A stretch of DNA of 13,584 nt from JAKAWW01 sp049965095 (GCA_049965095.1 JBMFWR010000017.1:1-13584); one strand, 5' to 3'. Positions 6,052 through 13,448 are shown, numbered from the stretch's first letter. Notes: a model not told the origin generated them from the sequence alone. Numbers and translations: made by a program.

Positions 6052-6572
6052 GGGGTTGCTTCACCTATGCGCTCGTTTATCTCGCTTATTCCTGCCCTTG
6101 CTACATCTTCTGGAGCCCCTATAAGCTTTGCAAGCTCTATTAGCTGCATGAAGGACATTAACTGGGTTTCTGAGCTTGCCATTGTTATGAATCCTACTGA
6201 TACACGCCTTTTCAGCGCATATTCAAGTACTTTCGATGCTATCTTGATGTTCCGGGCCCTAACTATACCATATGTAGACACTATGCGATTTAAAGGGATA
6301 AGCAGCATTGATTCGTTTTCCTTTATTGATTCTACAACCCTTTTGTCCACATCTATTTCAACAGGTATGATGCCTTTTGCAAACCTTCTTGAAGCCTTAA
6401 GCAGGCCTAGGCTCGTCTTGCCCATTGCAATGCTGTTTTTAGGGTCCTCTTTGCTAAAATCCATATCAACAAGCTTGAAATCCTTGCCAGCAACGAATAT
6501 TTTCCTGAAGCCAAGCAATTTCTCTGTAGATGCACCAATCTGCATACCAATGGCAGCGTCGTAATACTCCAA
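6048..6572 (-). CDS. rnp3: RNase P protein component Rpp30 (Rnp3), TTG start
   Basis: A 174-residue protein with features of the Rpp30 TIM-barrel-like fold: an N-terminal YYDAAI strand, GFRKIFVAG, ASRRFAKGIIPVEID, the conserved late stretch VGFITMASSETQL, and IELAKLIGAPEDVARAGISE near the end. It forms the Pop5-Rpp30 module that promotes catalysis by RNase P RNA. The start is read as TTG 6572 because AAGGTG lies five bases upstream, overlapping the orc1/cdc6 stop, and because the first beta strand would be lost with the next ATG at residue 10. It is shorter than many homologues (about 200 or more), so some loops appear trimmed. Overlaps rnp2 by four bases. Confidence 0.85.
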   Translation of the reverse strand: MEYYDAAIGMQIGASTEKLLGFRKIFVAGKDFKLVDMDFSKEDPKNSIAMGKTSLGLLKASRRFAKGIIPVEIDVDKRVVESIKENESMLLIPLNRIVSTYGIVRARNIKIASKVLEYALKRRVSVGFITMASSETQLMSFMQLIELAKLIGAPEDVARAGISEINERIGEATP

Positions 6573-6581
6573 GATAGCACC

Positions 6582-7775
6582 TTACTGCCCACTGTTAAGG
6601 TCTTTTTCTAGGGCAGCCTTGATCTTCTGGGCGGGGTAGAGCAGTTTTATTAGTTTTGTGTGCCCGCGTATGCCTTTCCCAGATTCGAAAGCAGCTATAA
6701 GCCCCTGCATTTCAAGCTCTGAAAGGTACTTTCTATACCACCGCTCCCCTTTGACTTCCTTATGCATGCTTTCTGCAATGCTTCTATATCTGTTGTAAAC
6801 TTCACCGCTAAACAGATATGTATCAACACCATCGGTGAGCTTTTTGTACGTGCCACCGCTTTGCGTTAGCATCGCTATAGAGTAAAGGACAAACTTCTGG
6901 TGCTCCGGCAAGGTAACTATAAGATCGTATACTATATCATTTTCTGCTATTTTCTTTGCCTCTTCTGTATATTCCATGGTAATTTTGCTGCTGCCGTTTC
7001 TCTCCGCTATTTCACCTGCAGAAGAGAGTATCTTCAATGCCATTCTTGCATCGCCCCCTTCTTTTGCCGCTGTTGCTGATATGTAATGCAATACTTCCTC
7101 ATCAACCACGCCAGGCTTGAAGCCTTCAGCAGCTCTATCTTTCAATATCGCGTAAAGCTCGTTTGCATAATATTGACTAAATACCAGTTCATTCTCGTAA
7201 AGAGTTGAAAGGCTTCTTGGGTCAAGATCCTCCTTGAAAGAAACTTTATTTGATATGCCCACTATAGTGACACCGCCAGCTTTTATGTCGCTGTTTATCC
7301 TTGTAAGCGTATAAATGAGATCGTCAAGATCTTTTACCATATCTATCTCGTCAAGCGTCACTACAAGTATTTTGCTATCTTCTTCTATCCAGCTTGTCAG
7401 CTTTTCATACAGGTCAACAGCGCCGTAGCCCCTCTTTGCGTAAGTTGGCAGATGATCGCTTACTATTTTGCTTAGAACGCGATATCTAGAGTTATAAATT
7501 CTGCAATTTATATATGAAATGCGTGCTTTTGTATTAGGTATATTCTTGACCTCTTCAATAACGTAGCGCGTACAAGAGGTCTTGCCAGTGCCTGTTTTGC
7601 CATATATGAAAAGATTCCTGCCGCGCTCACCTTTGAGCGATGGAGCAAGCGCTCTCTCTATATTTTCTATTTCCTTTTCTCTGTAAATAAGTTTTTTTGG
7701 AATATAATGCGGTGACAATACCTCTCTGTTCGCAAATATGCTAGATTCCTTTAGCATCTCGTTAAGTGGCATCAT
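6582..7775 (-). CDS. orc1/cdc6: replication initiator Orc1/Cdc6
   Basis: A 397-residue AAA+ replication initiator. Numbered from ATG 7775, it shows LIYREKEIENIERALAP (29-45), Walker A GKTGTGKT (59-66), Walker B LVVTLDEID (137-145), sensor 1 around N176 (IVGISNKV), sensor 2 with GGDARMALKIL (R244), and a C-terminal winged helix (about 285-385) ending GIRGHTKLIKL, where G-R/K-G-x-T-x-x-I is the DNA-binding wing. All ATPase motifs are intact. The reading frame continues to 7838, but that extension is hydrophobic and contains the TATA box, so ATG 7775 or the adjacent ATG 7772 is the start, with GGGGGT upstream. The stop overlaps the rnp3 Shine-Dalgarno. Such genes often lie beside the origin they recognise. 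Confidence 0.95.
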   Translation of the reverse strand: MMPLNEMLKESSIFANREVLSPHYIPKKLIYREKEIENIERALAPSLKGERGRNLFIYGKTGTGKTSCTRYVIEEVKNIPNTKARISYINCRIYNSRYRVLSKIVSDHLPTYAKRGYGAVDLYEKLTSWIEEDSKILVVTLDEIDMVKDLDDLIYTLTRINSDIKAGGVTIVGISNKVSFKEDLDPRSLSTLYENELVFSQYYANELYAILKDRAAEGFKPGVVDEEVLHYISATAAKEGGDARMALKILSSAGEIAERNGSSKITMEYTEEAKKIAENDIVYDLIVTLPEHQKFVLYSIAMLTQSGGTYKKLTDGVDTYLFSGEVYNRYRSIAESMHKEVKGERWYRKYLSELEMQGLIAAFESGKGIRGHTKLIKLLYPAQKIKAALEKDLNSGQ

Positions 7776-7966
7776 ACCCCCGATAATAATACTAGTAGCT
7801 GCTATTATTAAATGAGTCCAGAATATATTTATTAGCATTTCTTTATAACCTTTTCTCTGATTGCTATTACCTGCTTTGAAAGTAACGTTTGGAATAAGGG
7901 TAAGATTGCAGTATAATAAGGTTTGGCTATTATTTGCGTGATATGTACATTTGCTTTGATTTGCTA
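7776..7966. other. AT-rich gene-free stretch with spaced repeats: candidate origin or control region
   Basis: This 191-base gap between orc1/cdc6 and tRNA-Pro holds no convincing gene. GCTATTA occurs three times on the plus strand, at 7801-7807, 7863-7869 and 7926-7932, spaced 62 and 63 bases (about six helical turns). TGCTTTGA occurs twice, at 7872-7879 and 7952-7959. GTTTGGAATAAGGG near 7888 is only a loose match to the archaeal origin recognition box. Orc1/cdc6 on one side and a primase gene beyond the tRNA make an origin plausible, but no clear ORB pair with G-string is seen. Confidence 0.35.
7822..7834 (-). promoter_or_regulatory. TATA box for orc1/cdc6
   Basis: The minus strand reads TAATAAATATATT. 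A start site about 25 bases downstream, near 7800, gives a leader of about 25 bases to ATG 7775. Its position argues against the upstream in-frame ATG at 7838. Confidence 0.55.
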
Positions 7967-8042
7967 TGGTGGGGCTGCGGAGATTTGAACTCCGATAACC
8001 AGCGCCCGAGGCTGGCAGTCTACCAGGTTAGCATACAGCCCC
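7967..8042 (-). tRNA. tRNA-Pro (anticodon CGG), CCA encoded
   Basis: Read on the minus strand, the acceptor stem GGGGCTG pairs perfectly with CAGCCCC (7 bp), followed by discriminator A and an encoded CCA. The anticodon stem CCAGC/GCTGG encloses loop CTCGGGC, giving U33, anticodon CGG and G37, as expected for proline. The T arm is CGGAG/CTCCG with loop TTCAAAT. The D loop keeps A14, G18G19 and A21. The D stem is odd: positions 10-13 TGCT against 22-25 GACT give only G11-C24 and a T13-G22 wobble, with T10/T25 and C12/A23 unpaired. There is no intron. A TATA-like box lies about 30 bases upstream. It is divergent from the primase gene. Identity is firm; the weak D stem is discussed as a finding. 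Confidence 0.93.
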
Positions 8043-8051
8043 AAAAAGAAA

Positions 8052-8063
8052 CTATATTAATTA
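8052..8063 (+). promoter_or_regulatory. TATA box for the primase gene, implying a leaderless transcript
   Basis: CTATATTAATTA is centred about 28 bases before ATG 8085, the distance expected if transcription begins at or next to the start codon. No Shine-Dalgarno is present. The 42-base gap thus holds back-to-back promoters for tRNA-Pro and the primase gene. Confidence 0.5.
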
Positions 8064-8070
8064 TATGAGC

Positions 8071-8082
8071 GCATATATAAAA
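8071..8082 (-). promoter_or_regulatory. TATA box for tRNA-Pro
   Basis: The minus strand reads TTTTATATATGC. Expected start near 8050 leaves a 5' leader of about 8 bases before the tRNA at 8042, which RNase P (rnp2 and rnp3 are present) would remove. Confidence 0.5.
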
Positions 8083-8084
8083 TT

Positions 8085-9035
8085 ATGCAATATGACGATG
8101 CAAAACTTGATTTTGCATATAAATATCCGTTCTCGAAAGAAGCAAAAGATATCATAGAAAGTCTTAACATTTCAAAGATAAGTGATTCTTACTTAAAAGC
8201 TGCAAAAAACCACATAGAGGCTGCTCTTGCAGGAGGAATTTCTTATACAAAGACGAACATAAGCTCGGTAAAAATTGATTATATTGTAGTATATGTATAC
8301 TCAAGGATGCTTTCAAGCGCGTATGGGAATATTGCTTTAGTAAAAGCATATGCTAAAGCAGAAGCCAAAAGGTCAATAGATGCTTTGAGCCTTGCTGAAT
8401 TAGGGGAGCTAGACAAACTTGGAAAAGAGCTAGGCCTCAACATAGTTAAAAGATTTATGCCTGAGCAAAGGGACGAGTTTGTGATTAAGATTTATGATTT
8501 CCTCAAATTTTCCCCAGGCACAAAAGATCTTGAGCTCGTTAACCAAAAATTGAGTGGAGGCGCAATCGTGCTTGACAGGATTACTACCATTAAACTTATG
8601 AATGCGGCAATAGTCAATGAGATATTAAAAGGCTTGCCTATTAAGATTTCAGATTTGCCTTCGGAATTGACTGCATTTGCTAAATCAAACCGGATAACAT
8701 CACAAGTTGAGAGAGCACCAAAATTTTTGTCAAGAGGAAATTCAATCCCGTGGATAGAAAAACTGCTTAGTATTCCAATCGCTGATGTACGGCACAGGAC
8801 TGTCAACTTGATACTTGCACCATATTTGACAAACATAAAAGGCATGAGTGCCAAAGATGCTGCTAAGATAATAAACAGCTATATTGAAAAATGCAAGGAG
8901 ATAAATCCTGACACAAAAATAACAGAACGCTATGTTGAATACCAATGCAACTATGCAAAGAAGAAAGGAACAAAGCCGCTTTCAGAACAGCATGCCAGGG
9001 AGCTCCTTGGGAATTTGGTTGATATATGGGCATAG
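8085..9035 (+). CDS. priL: DNA primase large subunit PriL, lacking the Fe-S cysteine set
   Basis: A 316-residue protein with the PriL layout. The N-terminal helical domain starts DFAYKYPFSKEAKDII; then come AKAEAKRSIDAL, the strand pair DLELVNQKLSGGAIVLDR (149-165) and a C-terminal domain from about 210 (IPWIEKLLSI, VRHRTVNLILAPYLTNIKGMS). PriL partners PriS, binds the initiating nucleotide and normally holds a 4Fe-4S cluster with four conserved cysteines. Here the first (P-P-C) is replaced by IPW with W223, and the end after YVEYQCNYAKKKGTK lacks the expected cysteines. The whole protein has only C270 and C288. The C-terminal fold seems kept but the cluster is probably lost. ATG 8085 is supported by the TATA spacing. 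The last ten bases overlap a small zinc protein gene. PriS is not in the window. Confidence 0.82.
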   Translation: MQYDDAKLDFAYKYPFSKEAKDIIESLNISKISDSYLKAAKNHIEAALAGGISYTKTNISSVKIDYIVVYVYSRMLSSAYGNIALVKAYAKAEAKRSIDALSLAELGELDKLGKELGLNIVKRFMPEQRDEFVIKIYDFLKFSPGTKDLELVNQKLSGGAIVLDRITTIKLMNAAIVNEILKGLPIKISDLPSELTAFAKSNRITSQVERAPKFLSRGNSIPWIEKLLSIPIADVRHRTVNLILAPYLTNIKGMSAKDAAKIINSYIEKCKEINPDTKITERYVEYQCNYAKKKGTKPLSEQHARELLGNLVDIWA

Positions 9036-9193
9036 ATGAGAATGTGCCAGACAAATTTACTCTTTGTTTTGTCTGTGGAATGCCAGCCAAGCATACGTGC
9101 AAGCTTTGTGGCAGACACGTTTGCGACAATCACTACATAGCCAAAATAGGCATATGCACAGTTTGTGCGCAAGGAAAACGCATAAAGCAATAA
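9026..9193 (+). CDS. 55-residue cysteine-rich zinc-finger protein (HIT/B-box-like)
   Basis: A small protein beginning MGIDENVPDK. Eight potential zinc ligands are spaced C14-x2-C17, C25-x2-C28, C33-x2-H36 and C44-x2-C47, enough for two zinc ions in a cross-braced finger such as HIT or B-box domains. The rest is short: about ten residues before and eight basic residues after (QGKRIKQ). The ATG lies ten bases inside the end of priL, so it is probably translated by coupling with it. The reading frame and the ligand pattern make it a convincing gene despite its size. Function is unknown. Coupling suggests work with primase, for example as a nucleic-acid or protein-binding accessory, which is inference from position. 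It converges with the surface protein gene, 39 bases away. Confidence 0.8.
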   Translation: MGIDENVPDKFTLCFVCGMPAKHTCKLCGRHVCDNHYIAKIGICTVCAQGKRIKQ

Positions 9194-9232
9194 TCACCAA
9201 CTAATGATAGAAAAGCATTTATGGCGAGAACG

Positions 9233-10891
9233 TTATTTGCGCTTTTCAAATGCCAGAATCAATGCAAGATAGACAGCATAAGTACATAATACTAGCACGG
9301 TGAAAAATAGCAGCAATTGGATAATACTTACTCTTGGACCTTTGTATGAGTTGTTTCCAAATGAACTTCTTATCAAAGCAGTTATATTATATTGGCTACT
9401 GGCTGATACACTGGAGGACATCAAAACCTGCCCAGTTTGTGTAGGCGCGGCAATACTATTGGTAGAATTTGACAAAATTGATGAACTTATGTTTAGGTAA
9501 TTATGCTGATAATTATGAAAAGTAACATTTTCAACTAAAACACTCGAGTATTCTGCGGTTATTGCTGTTTCGTTCTGTTTGTTGGCGTATAGATTAGAAT
9601 TTATGATTTTTACATTGTTCGATTTCACAATGTTAAATGCATTTCCGTAGATATTGCAGTTTTCTATAGTGACATTTGCACCATCATTTATAGTAACACT
9701 GGTTTCTGTCGAGTTTATTATACCATTTTTGCAATTAATAATAACATTATTTGCCTGTATCGTCAGCGGGTTAGAGCACGTTTGATTTGTGATCCAAAAA
9801 GTTTGAAGTTGGTGAAGGGAGCCGTATGCGAGAGAATAATAACCTGGCAAGGTAATTGGAGGCTGCTCATCGGTGCAAAAAGACAAGCCAACGCCATAAG
9901 TTTCCGTTGTGGAGTTATCGTGCTCCATAACTTCAGGGGACTTGAGCACAGCAATTGTTTCATGGACTCCGAGGGATTGAACGCCCCTATCATAGCTTAT
10001 TGTTCCGTTTGTAACATTATATATTACGTGCATAACTTTTCCAAAAGGCGCAACTTGGTAACCTTTCCACAAGTATAAGGTCATGTTTGGAGCGTTGTCA
10101 TACTTGATTATTGTATAATTCCAGAATATGCTAGTATTATCAGGGTATTGAATATTCTCTTCCATGTTTGGGTATATTAGTGTCGGAGTAAAGTGAGTAT
10201 TGTTATATATATAGAAAGTCTTGAATGTAAGCTCGTCCCAACCCCAGAACGGACATATAAACCAGTATGGATTATAGTTTATTGTGAGGTTCTTGTATAC
10301 CTGCTCTGTCTCAAGCTTGAAAGTCGCATTGACCCTATTAGTTACAGGTCCAGGCGCATAAATACCAAATCTCGGGATTGGATATTTTTCACTTTTTGCA
10401 GCATTGATTAATTCTGCCTGGGTTGTATCTTGGGTAATGGCAAGCCCAGGATTAGCTTGCTCAAAATTATAGGGCATTATCGAAGCAAAGCCCTGCATGC
10501 CAACCTGCTTGTTTTGGTTAAGCGGCACAAAAATAAAGAAATACCCTATGGCCACATTTGAGATGTTGTCAACAAAGTTAAACTTGTAATTGCCAGAAGG
10601 ACCTATAAGATTATTAGATGCATTATGCAGGCTTTCTATGGTTGCGTTGGAGAAAGTACAATTGTATAACGTGTTGTTGAATGTGTTATTGCCAAATACA
10701 ACCTTTGATACTATAACATTATTACTGCAATAGAAGCTTGAATTTGAGGCGCCCGCTGAAAAGCTTATAGTGGCATTAGTGCATGAGTTTAATGTTGTCA
10801 CTTGATTGCTTCCGCTTATTGTGTAGTTGCAACCTGCAGAGGCCAAGCCAACTAGAGCAAATATAAATATAATTATCAAAGATGATTTCAC
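9233..10891 (-). CDS. sequon-rich beta-helix surface protein with signal peptide and C-terminal anchor
   Basis: A 552-residue predicted cell-surface protein. Residues 1-19 form a signal peptide (KSSLIIIFIFALVGLASA) followed by G-C-N-Y-T. The C-terminus has one membrane segment (VSIIQLLLFFTVLVLCTYAV onward) and a basic EKRK tail, so the bulk lies outside the cell. Two stretches, about 20-110 and 370-480, are rich in N-V-x-I-x-N-C/S-x-I repeats typical of parallel beta helices (PbH1). I count 27 N-x-S/T sequons, indicating heavy N-glycosylation potential. The start is GTG 10891, five bases after the glycosyltransferase stop, with AGTGAT just upstream. No named family is recognised; S-layer-like, adhesin or glycan-binding roles are all possible. 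Last gene of its operon. Confidence 0.75.
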   Translation of the reverse strand: MKSSLIIIFIFALVGLASAGCNYTISGSNQVTTLNSCTNATISFSAGASNSSFYCSNNVIVSKVVFGNNTFNNTLYNCTFSNATIESLHNASNNLIGPSGNYKFNFVDNISNVAIGYFFIFVPLNQNKQVGMQGFASIMPYNFEQANPGLAITQDTTQAELINAAKSEKYPIPRFGIYAPGPVTNRVNATFKLETEQVYKNLTINYNPYWFICPFWGWDELTFKTFYIYNNTHFTPTLIYPNMEENIQYPDNTSIFWNYTIIKYDNAPNMTLYLWKGYQVAPFGKVMHVIYNVTNGTISYDRGVQSLGVHETIAVLKSPEVMEHDNSTTETYGVGLSFCTDEQPPITLPGYYSLAYGSLHQLQTFWITNQTCSNPLTIQANNVIINCKNGIINSTETSVTINDGANVTIENCNIYGNAFNIVKSNNVKIINSNLYANKQNETAITAEYSSVLVENVTFHNYQHNYLNISSSILSNSTNSIAAPTQTGQVLMSSSVSASSQYNITALIRSSFGNNSYKGPRVSIIQLLLFFTVLVLCTYAVYLALILAFEKRK

Positions 10892-10895
10892 GCAA

Positions 10896-12560
10896 TCACT
10901 TTACAAAATAGATGTTAGTAGGTATATATACCATGCTACTTTTTTCTGCATTTATATACATCTGAGGTATTCCTTGAACAGGAGGCATGTTATAAATATC
11001 GACCCAATTACTACAATGTGGAGGCCCAGACCAGACAACATAGCTGCCTGGCTGGAAGGCGTTGCAATTTGTAGTGTTTGTTATGTCAAATATGATCCTT
11101 GAAGAAGAAGGATCACCATAGTAACTATCGAAATTTGCTCCTGTATAAGTAACAGTAACATTGTGCCACGTGGCTTCAAGATATATTATGGCACTGTGAT
11201 CTACGGTGTTATTATAGCGCAGAAAATTGGCTGCGGGCATAACCAAGCTTTCCTGGTAGTATTGCCAATAATACGCATAAGTTGTTACTGCATAAGAATT
11301 AAGGTATAGCACGATAAGCAAAACTGCGGCAAAAGCCGCACCCAATGAAAGTAGGTATTTATTCCTAAACTGTATAAGTTTTGAGATTGCAATTCCGATT
11401 ATAGATGACATTGCAGGAACTGTTATCATCATAAATCTGCCCAATCTATAAGTAAGCAGATAATCTATACTAAAAGGATGCAGGGTTATTCCTACGTGCA
11501 TAGGTCCAAACTCTAAAATCACAAGCATAAATGCGTACCAAAAAATTATGAAATACGAACGCTTGTCTCTCAGAACCAAGAGGGTTATCAATGCGAATAC
11601 CAGATAGTAGTAGGTTATCCCAAAATCGCTAGGAATCTGCATGAATATTGAATCGTATATGTTTTTCAAGTTCTGCATTATATTAGGGGATTGCCTCAAT
11701 ATGGTTAAAACATGATACTGAAAAAACAAGTTTGGATAAAAATTTAGGTTTGTGTTTGTGGTTGGAATTGTTGGCAGCCCATTTACTCTTGTACCGACGC
11801 CACTGTAAAAATTCATGTTACGTGTGATAGTTAAAAATGGCTGAGGCGGAGAACTTGTGTAAAAACTAAATATGAAGGTAAGTAGAAAAGCGACAGCGAT
11901 TCCATAAATGAAGAATATGCTGTTGTAATTAATCGTTATTTTTTTCCTTAATAGTTCAATTATGGCATATACAAGTATAAACAATATTGCAACTCCTGCT
12001 TCGTAGCTTATAAGCCAATCTACAACAAGCAAAGCACCAGAAGCAAAGAAGTATGCCTTTTTGTTTGTATTCTCAGCATATAGGAACATCAACACTGCAA
12101 GAGCGCTTATAAAAGTTAATGGAGGATCTTCTCCAGTGTTCACAGCGAATTTCATTATTAATGGGGATATGCTCACGACAAAGCTGCTTATTAAAGCCTC
12201 TTTATAGCCTTTGTAGAATAATTTTACAATAAAGAAGGTTACTATTATTATACCCAGATATGCGGTAATGTCCCACATTGTTGAGGCTAGGTTATTAATT
12301 CCAAATAGACTGTAGAAAAAAGCGATAGGCAAAAACTGCATAATCCTCAAGGAGAATATGTATCCGGCGTTCATACTATAATCCCCTTTGAGGATGGTGC
12401 TTGCCAGATACAGGTAATTTGGATCATCCCCGTATGCGCTTGGCCCTTCGAAATGTGTAAATGCATAATAAGCCGCATTGACCAATATTGCAATCATTAT
12501 TACAATGGCGATTATCTCAGAATAGGTTAATACTGCTTTTCCGGAGCTTTTTTTAGCCAT
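10896..12560 (-). CDS. polytopic GT-C glycosyltransferase, PMT/ArnT-like
   Basis: A 554-residue integral membrane protein with roughly 11-12 hydrophobic segments, the first at about residues 12-33. The first outer loop carries an acidic pair, YGDDPNYLYLAS (D45, D46), and a later loop has NTGEDPPLTFISALAVLMFLY (E144, D145), matching the catalytic and D-x-P-L features of PMT_2-type (GT39/GT83) enzymes that move sugars from polyprenyl phosphates onto acceptors outside the membrane. The C-terminal 130 residues after the last helix form an external domain with several sequons and two cysteines (TTNCN, PPHCSN). The AglB signature WWDYG is absent, so it is not the oligosaccharyltransferase. ATG 12560 overlaps the upstream gene by eight bases, with GTGAGAG before it. 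Substrate and acceptor cannot be read from sequence. Confidence 0.75.
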   Translation of the reverse strand: MAKKSSGKAVLTYSEIIAIVIMIAILVNAAYYAFTHFEGPSAYGDDPNYLYLASTILKGDYSMNAGYIFSLRIMQFLPIAFFYSLFGINNLASTMWDITAYLGIIIVTFFIVKLFYKGYKEALISSFVVSISPLIMKFAVNTGEDPPLTFISALAVLMFLYAENTNKKAYFFASGALLVVDWLISYEAGVAILFILVYAIIELLRKKITINYNSIFFIYGIAVAFLLTFIFSFYTSSPPQPFLTITRNMNFYSGVGTRVNGLPTIPTTNTNLNFYPNLFFQYHVLTILRQSPNIMQNLKNIYDSIFMQIPSDFGITYYYLVFALITLLVLRDKRSYFIIFWYAFMLVILEFGPMHVGITLHPFSIDYLLTYRLGRFMMITVPAMSSIIGIAISKLIQFRNKYLLSLGAAFAAVLLIVLYLNSYAVTTYAYYWQYYQESLVMPAANFLRYNNTVDHSAIIYLEATWHNVTVTYTGANFDSYYGDPSSSRIIFDITNTTNCNAFQPGSYVVWSGPPHCSNWVDIYNMPPVQGIPQMYINAEKSSMVYIPTNIYFVK

Positions 12561-13347
12561 AGACTCTCACATCCACACACTTGCCAGAAATTTTGTTTAT
12601 CACAGTATGATTTTGGACTTGAGTCATTTTATACGTTATATTGTCAAATAACCCCACCCAGCCAGTGTTATTAGAATAGGTTTCAAAGAAGCCGCCGCAA
12701 AATATCCAGGTTTTGTTTGCCGCATAAACTGTTGGTACTATGTGCAAAAGCACCCCTACTGCACTACTTTGCGTTGTGTTTGCAGGCTGAAATACTACTG
12801 GAGTAGTATTTTCTATAAAGTATTTTGTTACGTTTGGCTTATTGTTGTATACAAGCATCGAATTAGACCCATTTTCACGATAGCCAAGATATTCTATATC
12901 TATTGTATTCTTTATAAAAGGAGTAGCATAGTACAGATTAAAATTCATTATCCCCTCGTACACAATTGAAAGATTTAACGTGTTTCCCACGGTAATGGTG
13001 TTGCTGCTTGCTGCTATACTTATGTTGTTCACCACCTCTATGGGCACATTCTGGTATAACTTTCCGTTTTTAAAATAATAACTCTCGTAGCTTAAATTCT
13101 TCAGCACAACATTGTATTGGGAAGCTGGCACAGCTGCACTTTCATTTGCGGCTTGATGGCCTGCAGGTCTAAAAACTTTTGGATTTGTTATCATGGCCGC
13201 AAGCAGAAAAATTAACAAGATGACGACTAAGCTGGTTCCAAAAAACCACTTGTCCTTTATTGCTTTGTCAAACAAGGTATCACATGTTTTGCTTTTGTAG
13301 AGTTTTATAAATTTGGTAAGTACAGTGTTTAGGTGAACAAGATGCAT
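12553..13347 (-). CDS. sequon-rich type II membrane protein, unknown function
   Basis: A 264-residue protein with a basic N-terminal stretch of about 32 residues (TKFIKLYKSK), one membrane segment (WFFGTSLVVILLIFLLAAM) and an outer domain of about 210 residues with about twelve N-x-S/T sequons and predominantly beta character. A C-terminal pair of cysteines (WIFCGGFF, GKCVDV) may form a disulfide. I do not recognise the family. The frame stays open almost to the window end, but the only good TATA box lies at 13372-13386; ATG 13347 follows it at about 32 bases and gives a short leader, whereas ATG 13362 would lie before the expected start site. First gene of an operon with the glycosyltransferase, which it overlaps by eight bases. 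Confidence 0.6.
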   Translation of the reverse strand: MHLVHLNTVLTKFIKLYKSKTCDTLFDKAIKDKWFFGTSLVVILLIFLLAAMITNPKVFRPAGHQAANESAAVPASQYNVVLKNLSYESYYFKNGKLYQNVPIEVVNNISIAASSNTITVGNTLNLSIVYEGIMNFNLYYATPFIKNTIDIEYLGYRENGSNSMLVYNNKPNVTKYFIENTTPVVFQPANTTQSSAVGVLLHIVPTVYAANKTWIFCGGFFETYSNNTGWVGLFDNITYKMTQVQNHTVINKISGKCVDVRVYG

Positions 13348-13371
13348 TACCAGTTTTAACATTATAAAATT

Positions 13372-13386
13372 AAATTTATATATTTT
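13372..13386 (-). promoter_or_regulatory. TATA box for the surface operon
   Basis: The minus strand reads AAAATATATAAATTT, the strongest TATA element in the window. The expected start site near 13354 leaves about 7 bases before ATG 13347, almost leaderless. It rules against the longer reading frame that begins near 13581. Confidence 0.6.
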
Positions 13387-13437
13387 GCTAAAGTAGGAAA
13401 GATAGGAAGTTGAATTTTTAAATACTCTTGCTTCGAC

Positions 13438-13448
13438 TATAAATAAAA
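13438..13448 (+). promoter_or_regulatory. TATA box for the right-edge plus-strand gene
   Basis: TATAAATAAAA lies about 50 bases upstream of the divergent surface-operon promoter. The expected start near 13467 leaves a leader of about 36-50 bases to ATG 13503 or 13518. Confidence 0.45.

Noticed and set aside
7776..7838. Hydrophobic N-terminal extension of Orc1/Cdc6 starting at 7838
   Set aside because: It contains the likely TATA box, is unlike any Orc1/Cdc6 N-terminus and would make an odd membrane-like leader on a soluble initiator.
7888..7902. Canonical origin recognition box near GTTTGGAATAAGGG
   Set aside because: It matches the ORB consensus only loosely, and no second inverted copy is present; kept only as weak support for the origin idea.
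10886..10891. Lipoprotein lipobox in the beta-helix surface protein (ASAGC)
   Set aside because: The -3 position is serine rather than L/V/I, and the protein already has a C-terminal membrane anchor; an ordinary signal peptidase site before G-C is more likely.
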